Source: Glandiceps talaboti (Eukaryota; Hemichordata; Enteropneusta; Spengelidae). From it: a stretch of DNA of 64,000 bases. The stretch's first letter is position 1; the number at the start of each line of letters is the position of its first letter. The position numbers and the translations under genes were made by a program. The stretch is from NCBI RefSeq assembly GCF_964340395.1, contig NC_135567.1, positions 8,300,658 through 8,364,657 of the forward strand. Direction: 5' to 3'. Shown here in pieces: positions 1 through 12,400 of the stretch. The notes beneath the pieces were generated by a model, which worked only from the letters and a program-made list of their open reading frames with translations, had not been told where the DNA came from and made no database searches.

Positions 1-3000
1 GAGTGGATATGTAAATGGTAACGATCCTGTATAGGAACTAGTAAGTGGAGGTGAAAATGGTAATGACATTGTATAGGAACTAGACTAGTAAGTGGATATG
101 TAAATTGTAATGATATTGTATAGGAACTAGACTATGTGAGTGGAGGTGAAAATGGTAATGATACTGTATAGGAACTAGACTATGTGAGTGAAGGTGTAAA
201 TTGTAATGATAAAGGAACTAGACTAGTGAGTGGAGGTGTAAATGGTAATGATACTGTATAGGAATTAGACTATGTGAGTGGAGGTGTAAATGGTAATGAT
301 ACTGTGTAGGAACTAGACTAGTGAGTGGAGGTGTAAATGGTAATGATAAAGGAACTAGACTAGTGAGTGGAGGTGTAAATGGTAATGATACTGTATAGGA
401 ACTAGACTAGTGAGTGGAGGTGTAAATGGTAATGATACTGTGTAGGAACTAGACTATGTGAGTGGAGGTGTAAATGGTAATGATACTGTATAGGAACTAG
501 ACTATGTGAGTGGAGGTGTAAATGGTAATGATACTGTATAGGAACTAGACTATGTGAGTGGAGGTGTAAATGGTAATGATACTGTATAGGAACTAGACTA
601 TGTGAGTGGAGGTGTAAATGGTAATGATACTGTATAGGAACTAGACTATGTGAGTGGAGGTGTAAATGGTAATGATACTGTATAGGAACTAGACTATGTG
701 AGTGGAGGTGTAAATGGTAATGATACTGTATAGGAACTAGACTATGTGAGTGGAGGTGTAAATGGTAATGATACTGTATAGGAACTAGACTATGTGAGTG
801 AAGGTGTAAATGGTAATGATACTGTATAGGAACTAGACTATGTGAGTGGAGGTGTAAATGGTAATGATACTGTATAGGAACTAAACTATGTGAGTGGAGG
901 TGTAAATTGTAATGATACTGTGTAGGAACTAGACTATGTGAGTGAAGGTGTAAATGGTAATGATACTGTATAGGAACTAGACTATGTGAGTGGAGGTGTA
1001 AATGGTAAATATACTATATAGGAACTAGATTATGTGAGTGAAGGTGTAAATGGTAATGATACTGTATAGGAACTAGACTATGTGAGTGGAGGTGTAAATT
1101 GTAATGATACTGTGTAGGAACTAGACTATGTGAGTGAAGGTGTAAATGGTAATGATACTGTATAGGAACTAGACTATGTGAGTGGAGGTGTAAATTGTAA
1201 TGCTACTGTGTAGGAACTAGACTATGTGAGTGAAGGTGTAAATGGTAATGATACTGTGTAGGAACTAGACTATGTGAGTGGAGGTGTAAATGGTAATGAT
1301 ACTGTATAGGAACTAGACTAGTGAATGGAGGTGTAAATGGTAATGATACTGTATAGGAACTAGACTAGTGAGAGGAGGTGTAAATGGTAATGATACTGTA
1401 TAGGAACTAGACTATGTGAGTGGAGGTGTAAATTGTAATGCTACTGTGTAGGAACTAGACTATGTGAGTGAAGGTGTAAATGGTAATGATACTGTATAGG
1501 AACTAGACTAGTGAGAGGAGGTGTAAATGGTAATGATACTGTATAGGAACTAGACTATGTTAGTGGAGGTGTAAATGGTAATGATACTGTGTAGGAACTA
1601 GACTATGTGAGTGGAGGTGTAAATGGTAATGATACTGTATAGGAACTAGACTAGTGAGTGGAGGTGTAAATGGTAATGATACTGTGTAGGAACTAGACTG
1701 TGTGAGTGGAGGTGTAAATGGTAATGATACTGTGTAGGAACTAGACTATGTGAGTGGAGGTGTAAATGGTAATGATACTGTGTAGGAACTAAACTAGTGA
1801 GTGAAGGTGTAAATGGTAATGATACTGTGTAGGAACTAGACTAGTGAGTGGAGGTGTAAATTGTAATGATACTGTATAGGAACTAGACTATGTGAGTGGA
1901 GGTGTAAATTGTAATGATACTGTATAGGAATTAGACTAGTGAGTGGAGGTGTAAATTGTAATGATACTGTGTAGGAACTAGACTGTGTGAGTGGAGGTGT
2001 AAATGGTAATGATACTGTATAGGAACTAGACTATGTCAGTGGAGGTGTAAATGGTAATGATACTGTGTAGGAACTAGACTAGTGAGTGAAGGTGTAAATG
2101 GTAATGATACTGTGTAGGAACTAGACTAGTGAGTGGAGGTGTAAATTGTAATGATACTGTATAGGAACTAGACTATGTGAGTGGAGGTGTAAATTGTAAT
2201 GATACTGTATAGGAACTAGACTATGTGAGTGGAGGTGTAAATTGTAATGATACTGTATAGGAACTAGACTAGTGAGTGGAGGTGTAAATGGTAATGATAC
2301 TGTATAGGAACTAGACTATGTGAGTGGAGGTGTAAATTGTAATGATACTGTATAGGAACTAGACTAGTAAGTGGAGGTGTAAATTGTAATGATACTGTAT
2401 AGGAACTAGACTATGTGAGTGGAGGTGTAAATTGTAATGATACTGTATAGGAACTAGACTAGTGAGTGGAGGTGTAAATAGTAATGATACTGTATAGGAA
2501 CTAGACTATGTGAGTGGAGGTGTAAATGGTAATGATATTGTATAGGAACTAGACTAGTAAGTGGAGGTGTAAATTGTAATGATACTGTATAAGAACTAGA
2601 CTGTGAGTAATGATACTGTATAGGAACTAGACTATGTGAGTGGAGGTGTAAATGGTAATGATACTGTATAGGAACTAGACTATGTGAGTGGAGGTGTAAA
2701 TGGTAATGATACTGTATAGGAACTAGACTATGTGAGTGGAGGTGTAAATGGTAATGATACTGTATAGGAACTAGACTATATGAGTGAAGGTGTAAATGGT
2801 AATGATACTGTATAGGAACTAGACTATGTGAGTGGAGGTGTAAATGGTAATGATACTGTATAGGAACTAAACTATGTGAGTGGAGGTGTAAATTGTAATG
2901 ATACTGTGTAGGAACTAGACTATGTGAGTGAAGGTGTAAATGGTAATCATACTGTATAGGAACTAGACTATGTGAGTGGAGGTGTAAATTGTAATGCTAC

Positions 3001-3915
3001 TGTGTAGGAACTAGACTATGTGAGTGAAGGTGTAAATGGTAATGATACTGTATAGGAACTAGACTATGTGAGTGGAGGTGTAAATTGTAATGCTACTGTG
3101 TAGGAACTAGACTATGTGAGTGAAGGTGTAAATGGTAATGATACTGTATAGGAACTAGACTATGTGAGTGGAGGTGTAAATTGTAATGATACTGTGTAGG
3201 AACTAGACTATGTGAGTGAAGGTGTAAATGGTAATGATACTGTATAGGAACTAGACTATGTGAGTGGAGGTGTAAATTGTAATGCTACTGTGTAGGAACT
3301 AGACTATGTAAGTGGAGGTGTAAATGGTAATGATACTGTATAGGAATTAGACTATGTGAGTGGAGGTCTAAATTGTAATGATACTGTATAGGAACTAGAC
3401 TATGTGAGTGGAGATGTAAATGGTAATGATACTGTATAGGAACTAGACTATGTGAGTGAAGGTGTAAATGGTAATGATACTGTATAGGAACTAGACTATG
3501 TGAGTGGAGGTGTAAATGGTAATGATACTGTATAGGAACTAGACTATGTGAGTGAAGGTGTAAATGGTAATGATACTGTATAGGAACTAGACTATGTGAG
3601 TGGAGGTGTAAATGGTAATGATACTGTATAGGAACTAAACTATGTGAGTGGAGGTGTAAATTGTAATGATACTGTATAGGAACTAGACTAGTGAGTGGAG
3701 GTGTAAATTTTAATGATACTGTATAGGAACTAGACTATGTGAGTGGAGGTGTAAATGGTAAATATACTGTATAGGAACTAGACTATGTGAGTGGAGGTGT
3801 AAATGGTAAATATACTGTATAGGAACTAGACTGTGAGTGGAGGTGTAAATGGTAAATATACTGTATAGGAACTAGACTATGTGAGTGGAGGTGTAAATGG
3901 TAAATATACTGTATA
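1..3915. repeat. 48-bp minisatellite array
   Basis: About 80 tandem copies of a 48-bp unit containing gtgagtggaggtgtaaatgg, then taatgatactgtatagg and aactagac. Variants are tatgtgag versus tagtgag (2-3 bp shorter), gaaggt for gaggt, and tgtgtagg for tgtatagg. The array starts before the window, and its last units (3710-3915) carry a shared variant, taaatatact. In-frame stops occur in every unit on the forward strand, so it is not coding. A single diverged unit in inverse orientation lies at about 42084-42130. Confidence 0.97.
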
Positions 3916-4387
3916 ACACATGGTATTTTGACTTCAGTATTTAAACAATTTAAACTACTGAGAATGAGATGTTTTTTTTATACCTTCACGTCCTTGTTTG
4001 TTGGATATCGAATTGTACTGAATTCTGTTGATAATGTTACTTTGTTGTTGAACTACAGTGTCATCCATTTTTTATTCACACAAGTTTAAAACCTGGTTAT
4101 TTTAAAACAATGTAAATGCTTTCACTCTTAATTGGTCGCACAAAGGGTTTCAGTTCTTGATATTTCATGTACTGTTTCCTATGTATATACATAGACCCTA
4201 ATATTCCCAAGGTGTGATGTCAAAGTAGGGTAATATCCATACATCTCATATTACTTTTCTTTGACGTCACACTCACAGTATAATAATATGGTTTGATATG
4301 GTTTCCTTTCTATTCATGGATTGCCAAACATCGACCATCATCATCAGTTTAAACAGTGAACAAATACACCTCTTTTGGTCACATCTA
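3916..4387. other. gene-free spacer with a hairpin
   Basis: AT-rich sequence with no coding signal. It holds a near-perfect 25-bp inverted repeat (arms 4212-4236 and 4248-4272, loop about 11 bp) whose right arm contains the palindrome TGACGTCA, identical to a cAMP-response-element core. Whether the site is regulatory or a remnant of a small palindromic transposon cannot be decided from sequence alone. Confidence 0.6.
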
Positions 4388-4689
4388 TCGAGACAGGTGC
4401 GGTATTGTTGGATTGCATAATAGCCTTCTAAATAGCAAAGTGGCTAATAGCTAAATTAGCAACAAGAATAGATCTATTATAGCTTCAAATGGCTATTCAG
4501 GCTATTTTCATTTTCCACCAGTAGTTTTTAGCCACTTTTAGCTATTAGTAGCCAGGTAATAGCTTGCAATCAGCTACTGTAAAACCAGGAATATAGTATA
4601 AATATCGCCCTAGGCAGCTATTCAAGCTATTAGCCATTAGTAGCCAGGTAATAGCTGTCTTTCAGCTACTAACCCTCAGCACTGTCCAT

Positions 4690-7600
4690 GGGCTGGCTAT
4701 GCAGCTATTCAAGCTATTAGCCATTAATAGCCGCTATTAGCCATTAATAGCAAGCTAGTAGCTGGCTACCAGCTATCAACCTCTCAGCTTTCTCCATGGG
4801 CTGGCTATGCAGCTATTTAAGCTATTAGCCATTAATAGCCACTATTAGCCATTAATAGCCAGCTAATAGCTAGCTATCAGCTATCAACCTCTCAGCTTTC
4901 TCCATGGGCTGGCTATGCAGCTATTCAAGCTATTAGCCATTAATAGCCGCTATTAGCCATTAATAGCCAGCTAATAGCTAGCTATCAGCTATCAACCTCT
5001 CAGCTTTCTCCATGGGCTGGCTATGCAGCTATTTAAGCTATTAGCCATTAATAGCCGCTATTAGCCATTAATAGCCAGCTAATAGCTAGCTATCAGCTAT
5101 CAACCTCTCAGCTTTCTCCATGGGCTGGCTATGCAGCTATTTAAGCTATTAGCCATTAACAGCCGCTATTAGCCATTAATAGCCAGCTAATAGCTGGCTA
5201 CCAGCTATCAACCCCTCAGCACTCTCCATGGGCTGGCTATGCAGCTATTCAAGCTATTAGCCATTAATAGCCGCTATTAGCCATTAATAGCCAGCTAATA
5301 GCTGGCTATCCGCTATCAACCCCTCAGCTTTCTCCATGGGCTGGCTATGCAGCTATGCAGCTGTTCAAGCTATTAGCCATTAATAGCCGCTATTAGCCAT
5401 TAATAGCCAGCTAATAGCTGGCTATCAGCTATCAACCTCTCAGCTTTCTCCATGGGCTGACTATGCAGCTATTCAAGCTATTAGCTATTAATAGCCGCTA
5501 TTAGCCATTAATAGCCAGCTAATAGCTGGCTATCAGCTATTAACCCCTCAGATATCTCCATGGGCTGGCTATGCAGCGATTCAAGCTATTAGCCATTAAT
5601 AGCCGCTATAAGCCATTAATAGTCAGCAAATAGCTGGCTATCAGCTATCAACCTCTCAGCTTTCTCCATGGGCTGACTATGCAGCTATTCAAGCTATTAG
5701 CTATTAATAGCCGCTATTAGCCATTAATAGCCAGCAAATAGCTGGCTATCAGCTATCAACCTCTCAGCTTTCTCCATGGGCTGACTATGCAGCTATTCAA
5801 GCTATTAGCTATTAATAGCCGCTATTAGCCATTAATAGCCAGCTAATAGCTGGCTATCAGCTATCAACCTCTCAGCTTTCTCCATGGGCTGGCTATGCAG
5901 CTATTCAAGCTATTAGCCATTAATAGCCGCTATTAGCCATTAATAGCCAGCTAATAGCTGGCTATCAGCTATCAACCTCTCAGCTTTCTCCGTGGGCTGG
6001 CTATGCAGCTATTCAAGCTATTAGCCATTAATAGCCGCTATTAGCCATTAATAACCAGCAAATAGCTGGCTATCAGCTATCAACATCTCAGCTTTCTCCG
6101 TGGGCTGGCTATGCAGCTATTCAATCTATTAGCCATTAATAGCCGCTATTAGCCATTAATAGCCAGCAAATAGCTGGCTATCAGCTATCAACATCTCAGC
6201 TTTCTCCGTGGGCTGGCTATGCAGCTATTCAAGCTATTAGCCATTAATAGCCGCTATTAGCCATTAATAGCAAGCTAGTAGCTGGCTACCAGCTATCAAC
6301 CTCTCAGCTTTCTCCATGGGCTGGCTATGCAGCTATTCAAGCTATTAGCCATTAATAGCCGCTATTAGCCATTAATAGCCAGCAAATAGCTGGCTATCAG
6401 CTATCAACATCTCAGCTTTCTCCGTGGGCTGGCTATGCAGCTATTCAAGCTATTAGCCATTAATAGCCACTATTAGCCATTAATAGCCAGCTAATAGCCA
6501 GCTAATAGCTGGCTATCAGCTATCAACCTCTCAGCTTTTTCCATGGGCTGGCTATGCAGCTATTTGAGCTATTAGCCATTAATAGCCGCTATTAGCCATT
6601 AATAGCCAGCTAATAGCTGGCTATCCGCTATCAACCCCTCAGCTTTCTCCATGGGCTGGCTATGCAGCTATTTAAGCTATTAGCCATTAATAGCCGCTAT
6701 TAGCCATTAATACCCAGCAAATAGCTGGCTATCAGCTATCAACCTCTCAGCTTTCTCCATGGGCTGGCTATGCAGCTTTTTAAGCTATTAGCCATTAATA
6801 GCCGCTATTAGCCATTAATAGCCAGCTAATAGCTGGCTATCAGCTATCAACCTCTCAGCTTTCTCCATGGGCTGGCTATGTAGCTGTTCAAGCTATTAGC
6901 CATTAATAGCCGCTATTAGCCATTAATAGCAAGCTAGTAGCTGGCTACCAGCTATCAACCTCTCAGCTTTCTCCATGGGCTGGCTATGCAGCTATTCAAG
7001 CTATTAGCCATTAATAGCCGCTATTAGCCATTAATAGCCAGCTAATAGCTGGCTATCAGCTATCAACCTCTCAGCTTTCTCCATGGGCTGGCTATGCAGC
7101 TATTCAAGCTATTAGCCATTAATAGCCGCTATTAGCCATTAATAGCTAGCTAAGAGCTGGCTATCAGCTATCAACCTCTCAGCTTTCTCCATGGGCTGGC
7201 TACGCAGCTATTTAAGCTATTAGCCATTAATAGCCGCTATTAGCCATTAATAGCTAGCTAATAGCTGGCTATCCGCTATCAACCCCTCAGCTTTCTCCAT
7301 GGGCTGACTATGCAGCTATTCAAGCTATTAGCCATTAATAGCCAGCTAATAGCTGGCTATCAGCTATCAACCTCTCAGCCTTCTCCATGGGCTAGCTACG
7401 CAGCTATTTAAGCTATTAGCCATTAATAGCCGCTATTAGCCATTAATAGCTAGCTAATAGCTGGCTATCCGCTATCAACCCCTCAGCTTTCTCCATGGGC
7501 TGACTATGCAGCTATTCAAGCTATTAGCCATTAATAGCTAGCTAATAGCTGGCTATCAGCTATCAACCTCTCAGCTTTCTCCAAGGGCTGGCTATGCAGC

Positions 7601-7965
7601 TATTCAAGCTATTAGACATTAATAGCCGCTATTAGCCATTAATAGCCAGCTAATAGCCGGCTATCAGCTATCAACCTCTCAGCTTTCTCTGTGGGCTGGC
7701 TATGCAGCTATTTAAGCTATTAGCCATTAATAGCCGCTATTAGCCATTAATAGCCAGCTAAGAGCTGGCTATCAGCTATCAACCTCTCAGCTTTCTCCAT
7801 GGGCTGGCTACGCAGCTATTTAAGCTATTAGCCATTAATAGCCGCTATTAGCCATTAATAGCTAGCTAATAGCTGGCTATCAGCTATCAACCTCTCAGCT
7901 TTCTCCATGGGCTGGCTATGCAGCTGTTCAAGCTATTAGCCATTAATAGCAATCTAATAACTGGC
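4690..7965. repeat. 108-bp tandem array, left foldback arm
   Basis: About 30 copies with a 108-bp period (for example tccatggg at 4793 and again at 4901). Each unit reads roughly gctggctatgcagctattca, agctattagccattaatagc twice, cagctaatagctggctatca, then gctatcaacctctcagcttt and ctcc. Each unit is itself built of short inverted motifs (ggctatta / taatagcc), so single units can form small hairpins. One unit near 5350 has a local 9-bp duplication, and two near 7310 and 7510 lack about 25 bp. Confidence 0.95.
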
Positions 7966-7979
7966 TATTAACCCCAAGA

Positions 7980-8868
7980 GTTAAGTTTGTTGAAATTAAA
8001 TGAATGAAAAAACAAACCATGATCGAGATTTATTATTTGAAGAGTCAAGGAGTACAGTGTGTTCTAAACACCTTAACACCTGATAATATAATGATGCTAT
8101 GTCAAGTAATTTTGATTTGTTCAGATTAAAGTACTTTAAAAGACTTTGTAATTTAGATGAATCATGATGGACTAAATGTGTCTTTAACCATCTCAATTCC
8201 ATTAGTGAAGAATCTGAAAGAAATGTGATAAAACTGTCCTGGAATTGGCGGAAAACTGTAAATAATGTGTTAATAGACCTTAATATTGATAAAGACCAAA
8301 TTCAAACTCTTTCAGATAATAAAATCAAACATATCATATTTAAAAATGACGAGCTCAAATGGAAAGACACTTGAACACTTTCTTTTTACATGTGAAAGCC
8401 ATTGTACACAACGACAGATCTTAATGAAAGGAACAGAAGAACTATTACTCAACAATAAGGAGTTGAACTTATATCAAGATTTTAAACAAAGGAAAGAACT
8501 ACTCTGTTTATTTATAGGAGATAATACAAAATACTACAATGCTCAGTCTATAAGTAAACAAATAGATAAACTTGTCAAACAATACCTTATTGAAGTAATT
8601 GAAAACAGAAAAGATTTTGTTAAAACTAATATAGAATAGTTTAGCCGTTAGATTTTCTGACAACTAACATTTGAAGCATACAATTTTTATTTGTATTGTC
8701 GTTTTATCAATATTCTTACCTCACTTCGGTTTATTTTGTTGTTTGTTCCTGTATATGTTTTTTACTCGTCTTTATGGTAGTGTATGTATTTTTAATTTTT
8801 TCTTAGTGCTGCTCCTAACAATCTTAGTGAGTCCCCTGATACAAAAGGGATGCAATAAATAGATAAAT
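7980..8868 (+). pseudogene. decayed non-LTR retrotransposon 3' end
   Basis: Between the two foldback arms the sequence composition changes. In a frame broken by stops and shifts it reads like the C-terminus of a LINE reverse-transcriptase protein: a stretch around 8200-8360 (SWNWRKTVNNVLIDLN, then KHIIFKNDELKWKDT) leads in another frame to TLEHFLFTCESHCTQRQ at 8367-8417, which resembles the C-terminal HFLxxC zinc-knuckle region of many LINE ORF2 proteins. The longest open piece is 8286-8639. The segment ends in gatgcaataaatagataaatag, a polyadenylation-like signal with an A/T-rich tail at 8847-8870, directly at the junction with the right arm. This suggests a 5'-truncated LINE copy inserted in the foldback element. 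The family is uncertain. Confidence 0.5.
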
Positions 8869-9783
8869 AGCTGGTAGCCGGCTATTAGCTGGCTATTAAT
8901 GGCTAACAGCAGCTATTAATGGCTAATAGCTTGAATAGCTGAATAGCCATGTGTGGGAGAGTACTGGGGGTTGTTAGCTGTTAGCTGGCTATTAGCTGGC
9001 TATTATTGGCTAATAGCGGCTATTAATGGCTAATAGCTTGAATATCTTAATAGCCAGGTCCTGGAGACTGTTGGGAGTTGTTAGTTCGTAGTCGGCTAGT
9101 AATGGCTATTAGCGGCTAGTAATGGCTATCAGCTTGAATAGCTACCTAGGGAGATATTTATACCATATGCCCAGTTTGACAATAGCTGATAACAAGCTAT
9201 TATCTGGCTATTTATGGCCAATATTGAATAGATGTTAGCTAGCTATTAGCTGGCTATTAGTGGCTAATATCGGCTATTAATAGCTAATAGCTTGAATAGC
9301 TGAATAGCCATGTCCTGAAGAGTGCTGGGGGTTGTTAGCTGGTAGTAGGCTATTAATAGCTAATAGCGGCTATTAATGGCTAATAGCAGCTGTCAATGGC
9401 TCTTAGCTTGAATAGCTACCCAGGGAGATAATCACACCATATTCCCGTTTTTATAATAGCTGATAGCAAGCTATTACCTGGCTATTTATGGCTAATAGTA
9501 TTAAGTTGAATAGCCAATAGCCGCTATTTATCTGTGATTCAGCTATTTTGGTAATTCAATAAATCCCCAGTAGCTGCTATTTACCTTCAGATCAAGCTAT
9601 TTTGGCAACAAAGGAAATAGACAACAGCCACTATTTATCTCGAATCAAGCTATTTTGGGGATGAAACTATTTTGGCAATCCAATAAATAGCCAATAGCCG
9701 CTATTTAGCTCAAATCAAGATTGAATCAAGCTGTTTTGGTAAATAGCCAATAACCGCTATTTATCTGAGATCAAGCTATTGTG
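8869..9783. repeat. right foldback arm, inverted TAGC subrepeats
   Basis: Reverse-complement versions of the 108-bp units (ggctattaatggctaatagc, then ttgaatagctgaatagcc) in about five diverged copies up to 9480. They are followed by a second motif class, ccgctatttatc / caagctattttggcaa, repeated about five times up to the terminal inverted repeat. The left arm has a similar outer zone at 4417-4690. The arms are therefore homologous but very unequal in copy number. Confidence 0.85.
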
Positions 9784-9812
9784 GCAATCCAACAATACCG
9801 CACCTCTATACA

Positions 9813-12400
9813 GGGTTATAGCTGAGATGTATACTGATAATGTGTACTAGTTGGTTAGAATGCACACTTTTTTTTTTTTGGAGAAATAATTATTCAAATA
9901 TCTACTGACTCCCCATCCCTATATATGCCTATAAGTAACATGGTGGAATATGAAAAGTTTAATAATTTAAATAAAGACAATATTTATTCTTCCAGAGATA
10001 AATTTAAGTATTCATAGGTAGTATCACTACTACTTACAGCTATAAAAATGTGTGCACACTCTATTCTTTGTCAATTACAGCTGTTAGTATTAGATTGGAA
10101 ATTACCCAGAAGGCCATATGAGTACACAAAGTCGTGTCTGCTGGGTATCAATGACAATAATTATTTCAAGCCACCTATACAGGGTTATAGCTGAGATGTA
10201 TACTGATAGTGTGTACTAGTTGGTTAGAGTGCACACTCAATATTATTGGAGATATAACTTATTCAAATATCCACTGACTCTCCATCCCTACTGGCATATG
10301 CCTATACGTTACATGGTGGAACATGAAAAGATTAATAATTTCAATAAAGACAATAATTGAGATGCATACTGATAGTGTGTACTAGTTGGTTAGAATGCAC
10401 ACTCAATATTTTTGTAGAAATAACTTATTGAAATATCCACCGACTCCCCATCCCTATACATGCCTATACGTTACATGGTGGAACATGAAACGATTAATAA
10501 TTCCAATAAAGACAATAATTATTCTTCCAGGGACAAATGTTAGTATTCATAGGTAGTATCACTACTACTTACAGCAATTAAAATGTGTGTACACTCTATT
10601 GTTTGTCAATTACAGCTCATACTATTAGATTGGAAATTACCCAGAAGGCCATATTGAGTACAAAAAGTCGTGTCTGCTGGGTATGAATGACAATAATTAT
10701 TTCAAACCACCTATACAAGGCTATAGCTGAGATGCATACTGATAGTGTGTACTAGTTGGTTAGAGTGCACACTCAATATTATTGGAGATATAACTTATTC
10801 AAATATCCACTGACTCTCCATCCCTACTGGCATATGCCTATACGTTACATGGTGGAACATGAAAAGATTAATAATTTCAATAAAGACAATAATTGAGATG
10901 CATACTGATAGTGTGTACTAGTTGGTTAGAATGCACACTCAATATTTTTGTAGAAATAACATTGAAATATCCACTGACCCCCCATCCCTATACATGCCTA
11001 TACGTTACATGGTGGAATATGAACAGATTAATAGTTTCAATAAAGACAATATTTATTCTTCCAGGGACAAATGTTAGTATTCATAGGTAGTATCACTACT
11101 ACTTACAGCTATAAAAATGTGTGAACACTCTATTCTTTGTCAATTACAGCTCATAGAATTTGATTGGAAATTACCCAGAAGGCCATATTGAGTTCAAAAA
11201 GTTGTGTCTGCTGGGTATGAATGACAATAATTATTTCAAACCACCTATACAGGGTTATAGCTGAGATGTATACTGATAGTGTGTACTAGTTGGTTAGAAT
11301 GCACACCCAATATTTTTGGAGAAATATTTATTCAAATATCCACTGATTCCCCATTCCTATATATGCTTATATGTTACGTGGTGGAACATGAAAAGTAATA
11401 AAGACAATATTTATTCTTCCAGAGATAAATTTAAGTATTCATAGGTAGTATCACTACTACATTGAATATTTGAAATGTGTGCACACTCTATTGTTTGTCA
11501 ATTACAGCTCCTCGTATTAGATTTGAAATTACTCAGAAGGCCATATGAGTGCACACAGTCATGTCTGCTGGGTATCAATGACAATAATTATTTCAAACCA
11601 CCTATACAGGGTTATAGCTGAGATGCATACTGATAGTGTGTACTAGTTGGTTAGAATGCACACTCAATATTATTGGAGATATAACTTATTGAAATATTCA
11701 CTTCAATATTATTGGAGATATAACTTATTGAAATATCCACTGACTCCCCATCCCTATCAGTGTTTTTGCTAAGGTTTGGGAACCCCGGTAACAGAAAGGG
11801 GGAAAGAGGTAAAACTGGTAGTGCTTCGCATGCAATGTATCATAGTTTAGGTGGGGAACCCCGGTAAAATGATGTGGGAACCCCGGTAGATTTTACCTAC
11901 TTACCGCCCTTAAATAAAACACTGCCTATACATGCCTATACGTTACATGGTGGAACATGAAACGATTAATAATTCCAATAAAGACAATAATTATTCTTCC
12001 AGGGACAAATGTTAGTATTCATAGGTAGTATCACTACTACTTACAGCAATTAAAATGTGTGCACACTCTATTGTTTGTCAATTATAGCTCATACTATTAG
12101 ATTGGAAATTACCCAGAAGGCCATATTGAGTACAAAAAGTCGTGTCTGCTGGGTATCAATGACAATAATTATTTCAAACCACTTATACAGGGTTATAGCT
12201 GAGATGCATACTGATAGTGTGTACTAGTTGGTTAGAGTGCACAGGAATATTTACTATTATGTCCAATGATTCCCTATTGCTATACATACCTATACGTTAC
12301 ATGGTGGAACATGAAAAGATTAATAATTTCAATAAAGACAACAATTATTCTTCCAGGAACAAATGTTAGTATTCATAGGTAGTATGACTACTACTTACAG
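9813..12400. repeat. tandem/dispersed array of ~360-bp units
   Basis: Six units begin with ccacctatacagggttatag or a near match at about 9801, 10171, 10707, 11241, 11598 and 12178. They share internal blocks: gtgtgtactagttggttaga, acgttacatggtggaacatg, cataggtagtatcactacta and acccagaaggccatattgag. Two units have an extra truncated half-unit starting gagatgcatactgatag at 10359 and 10895, fused after aaagacaataatt, which gives a 530-bp higher-order form. A 38-bp segment is duplicated at 11664-11740. No coding potential was recognised; the short open frame at 10893-11090 is made of this repeat. Confidence 0.9.
11758..11924. mobile_element. 167-bp MITE with CAGTGTTTT ends
   Basis: The sequence interrupts one 360-bp repeat unit exactly. 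Uninterrupted units read ccatccctatacatgcc; here the insert starts CAGTGTTTT and ends AAAACACTG. The pentamer cctat is repeated on both sides (11753-11757 and 11925-11929), a 5-bp target-site duplication. The inside contains three copies of ggaaccccggta. CAGTG-type ends are typical of hAT-like elements, although the usual hAT duplication is 8 bp, so the superfamily is only suggested. Confidence 0.8.

Larger units (their letters stand above)
4396..9804. mobile_element. foldback-type DNA element (5.4 kb)
   Basis: The ends are a perfect 21-bp inverted repeat, GGTGCGGTATTGTTGGAT plus TGC at 4396-4416, and its complement at 9784-9804. Next to the ends are 8-bp flanks, tcgagaca (4388-4395) and tctataca (9805-9812), which agree at 6 of 8 positions and could be a worn target-site duplication. 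Both arms consist of TAGC-rich subrepeats in opposite orientation: a long left arm of 108-bp units and a short, more diverged right arm. Long inverted arms made of tandem subrepeats are the hallmark of foldback elements (FB of Drosophila, TU of sea urchin). No transposase is visible, so the copy would depend on an enzyme encoded elsewhere. The 8-bp duplication would fit hAT-like or P-like mobilisation, which is an inference. Confidence 0.8.

Noticed and set aside
1-7965. CRISPR-like regular repeats
   Set aside because: Units are contiguous tandem copies without unique spacers, and the DNA is clearly metazoan.
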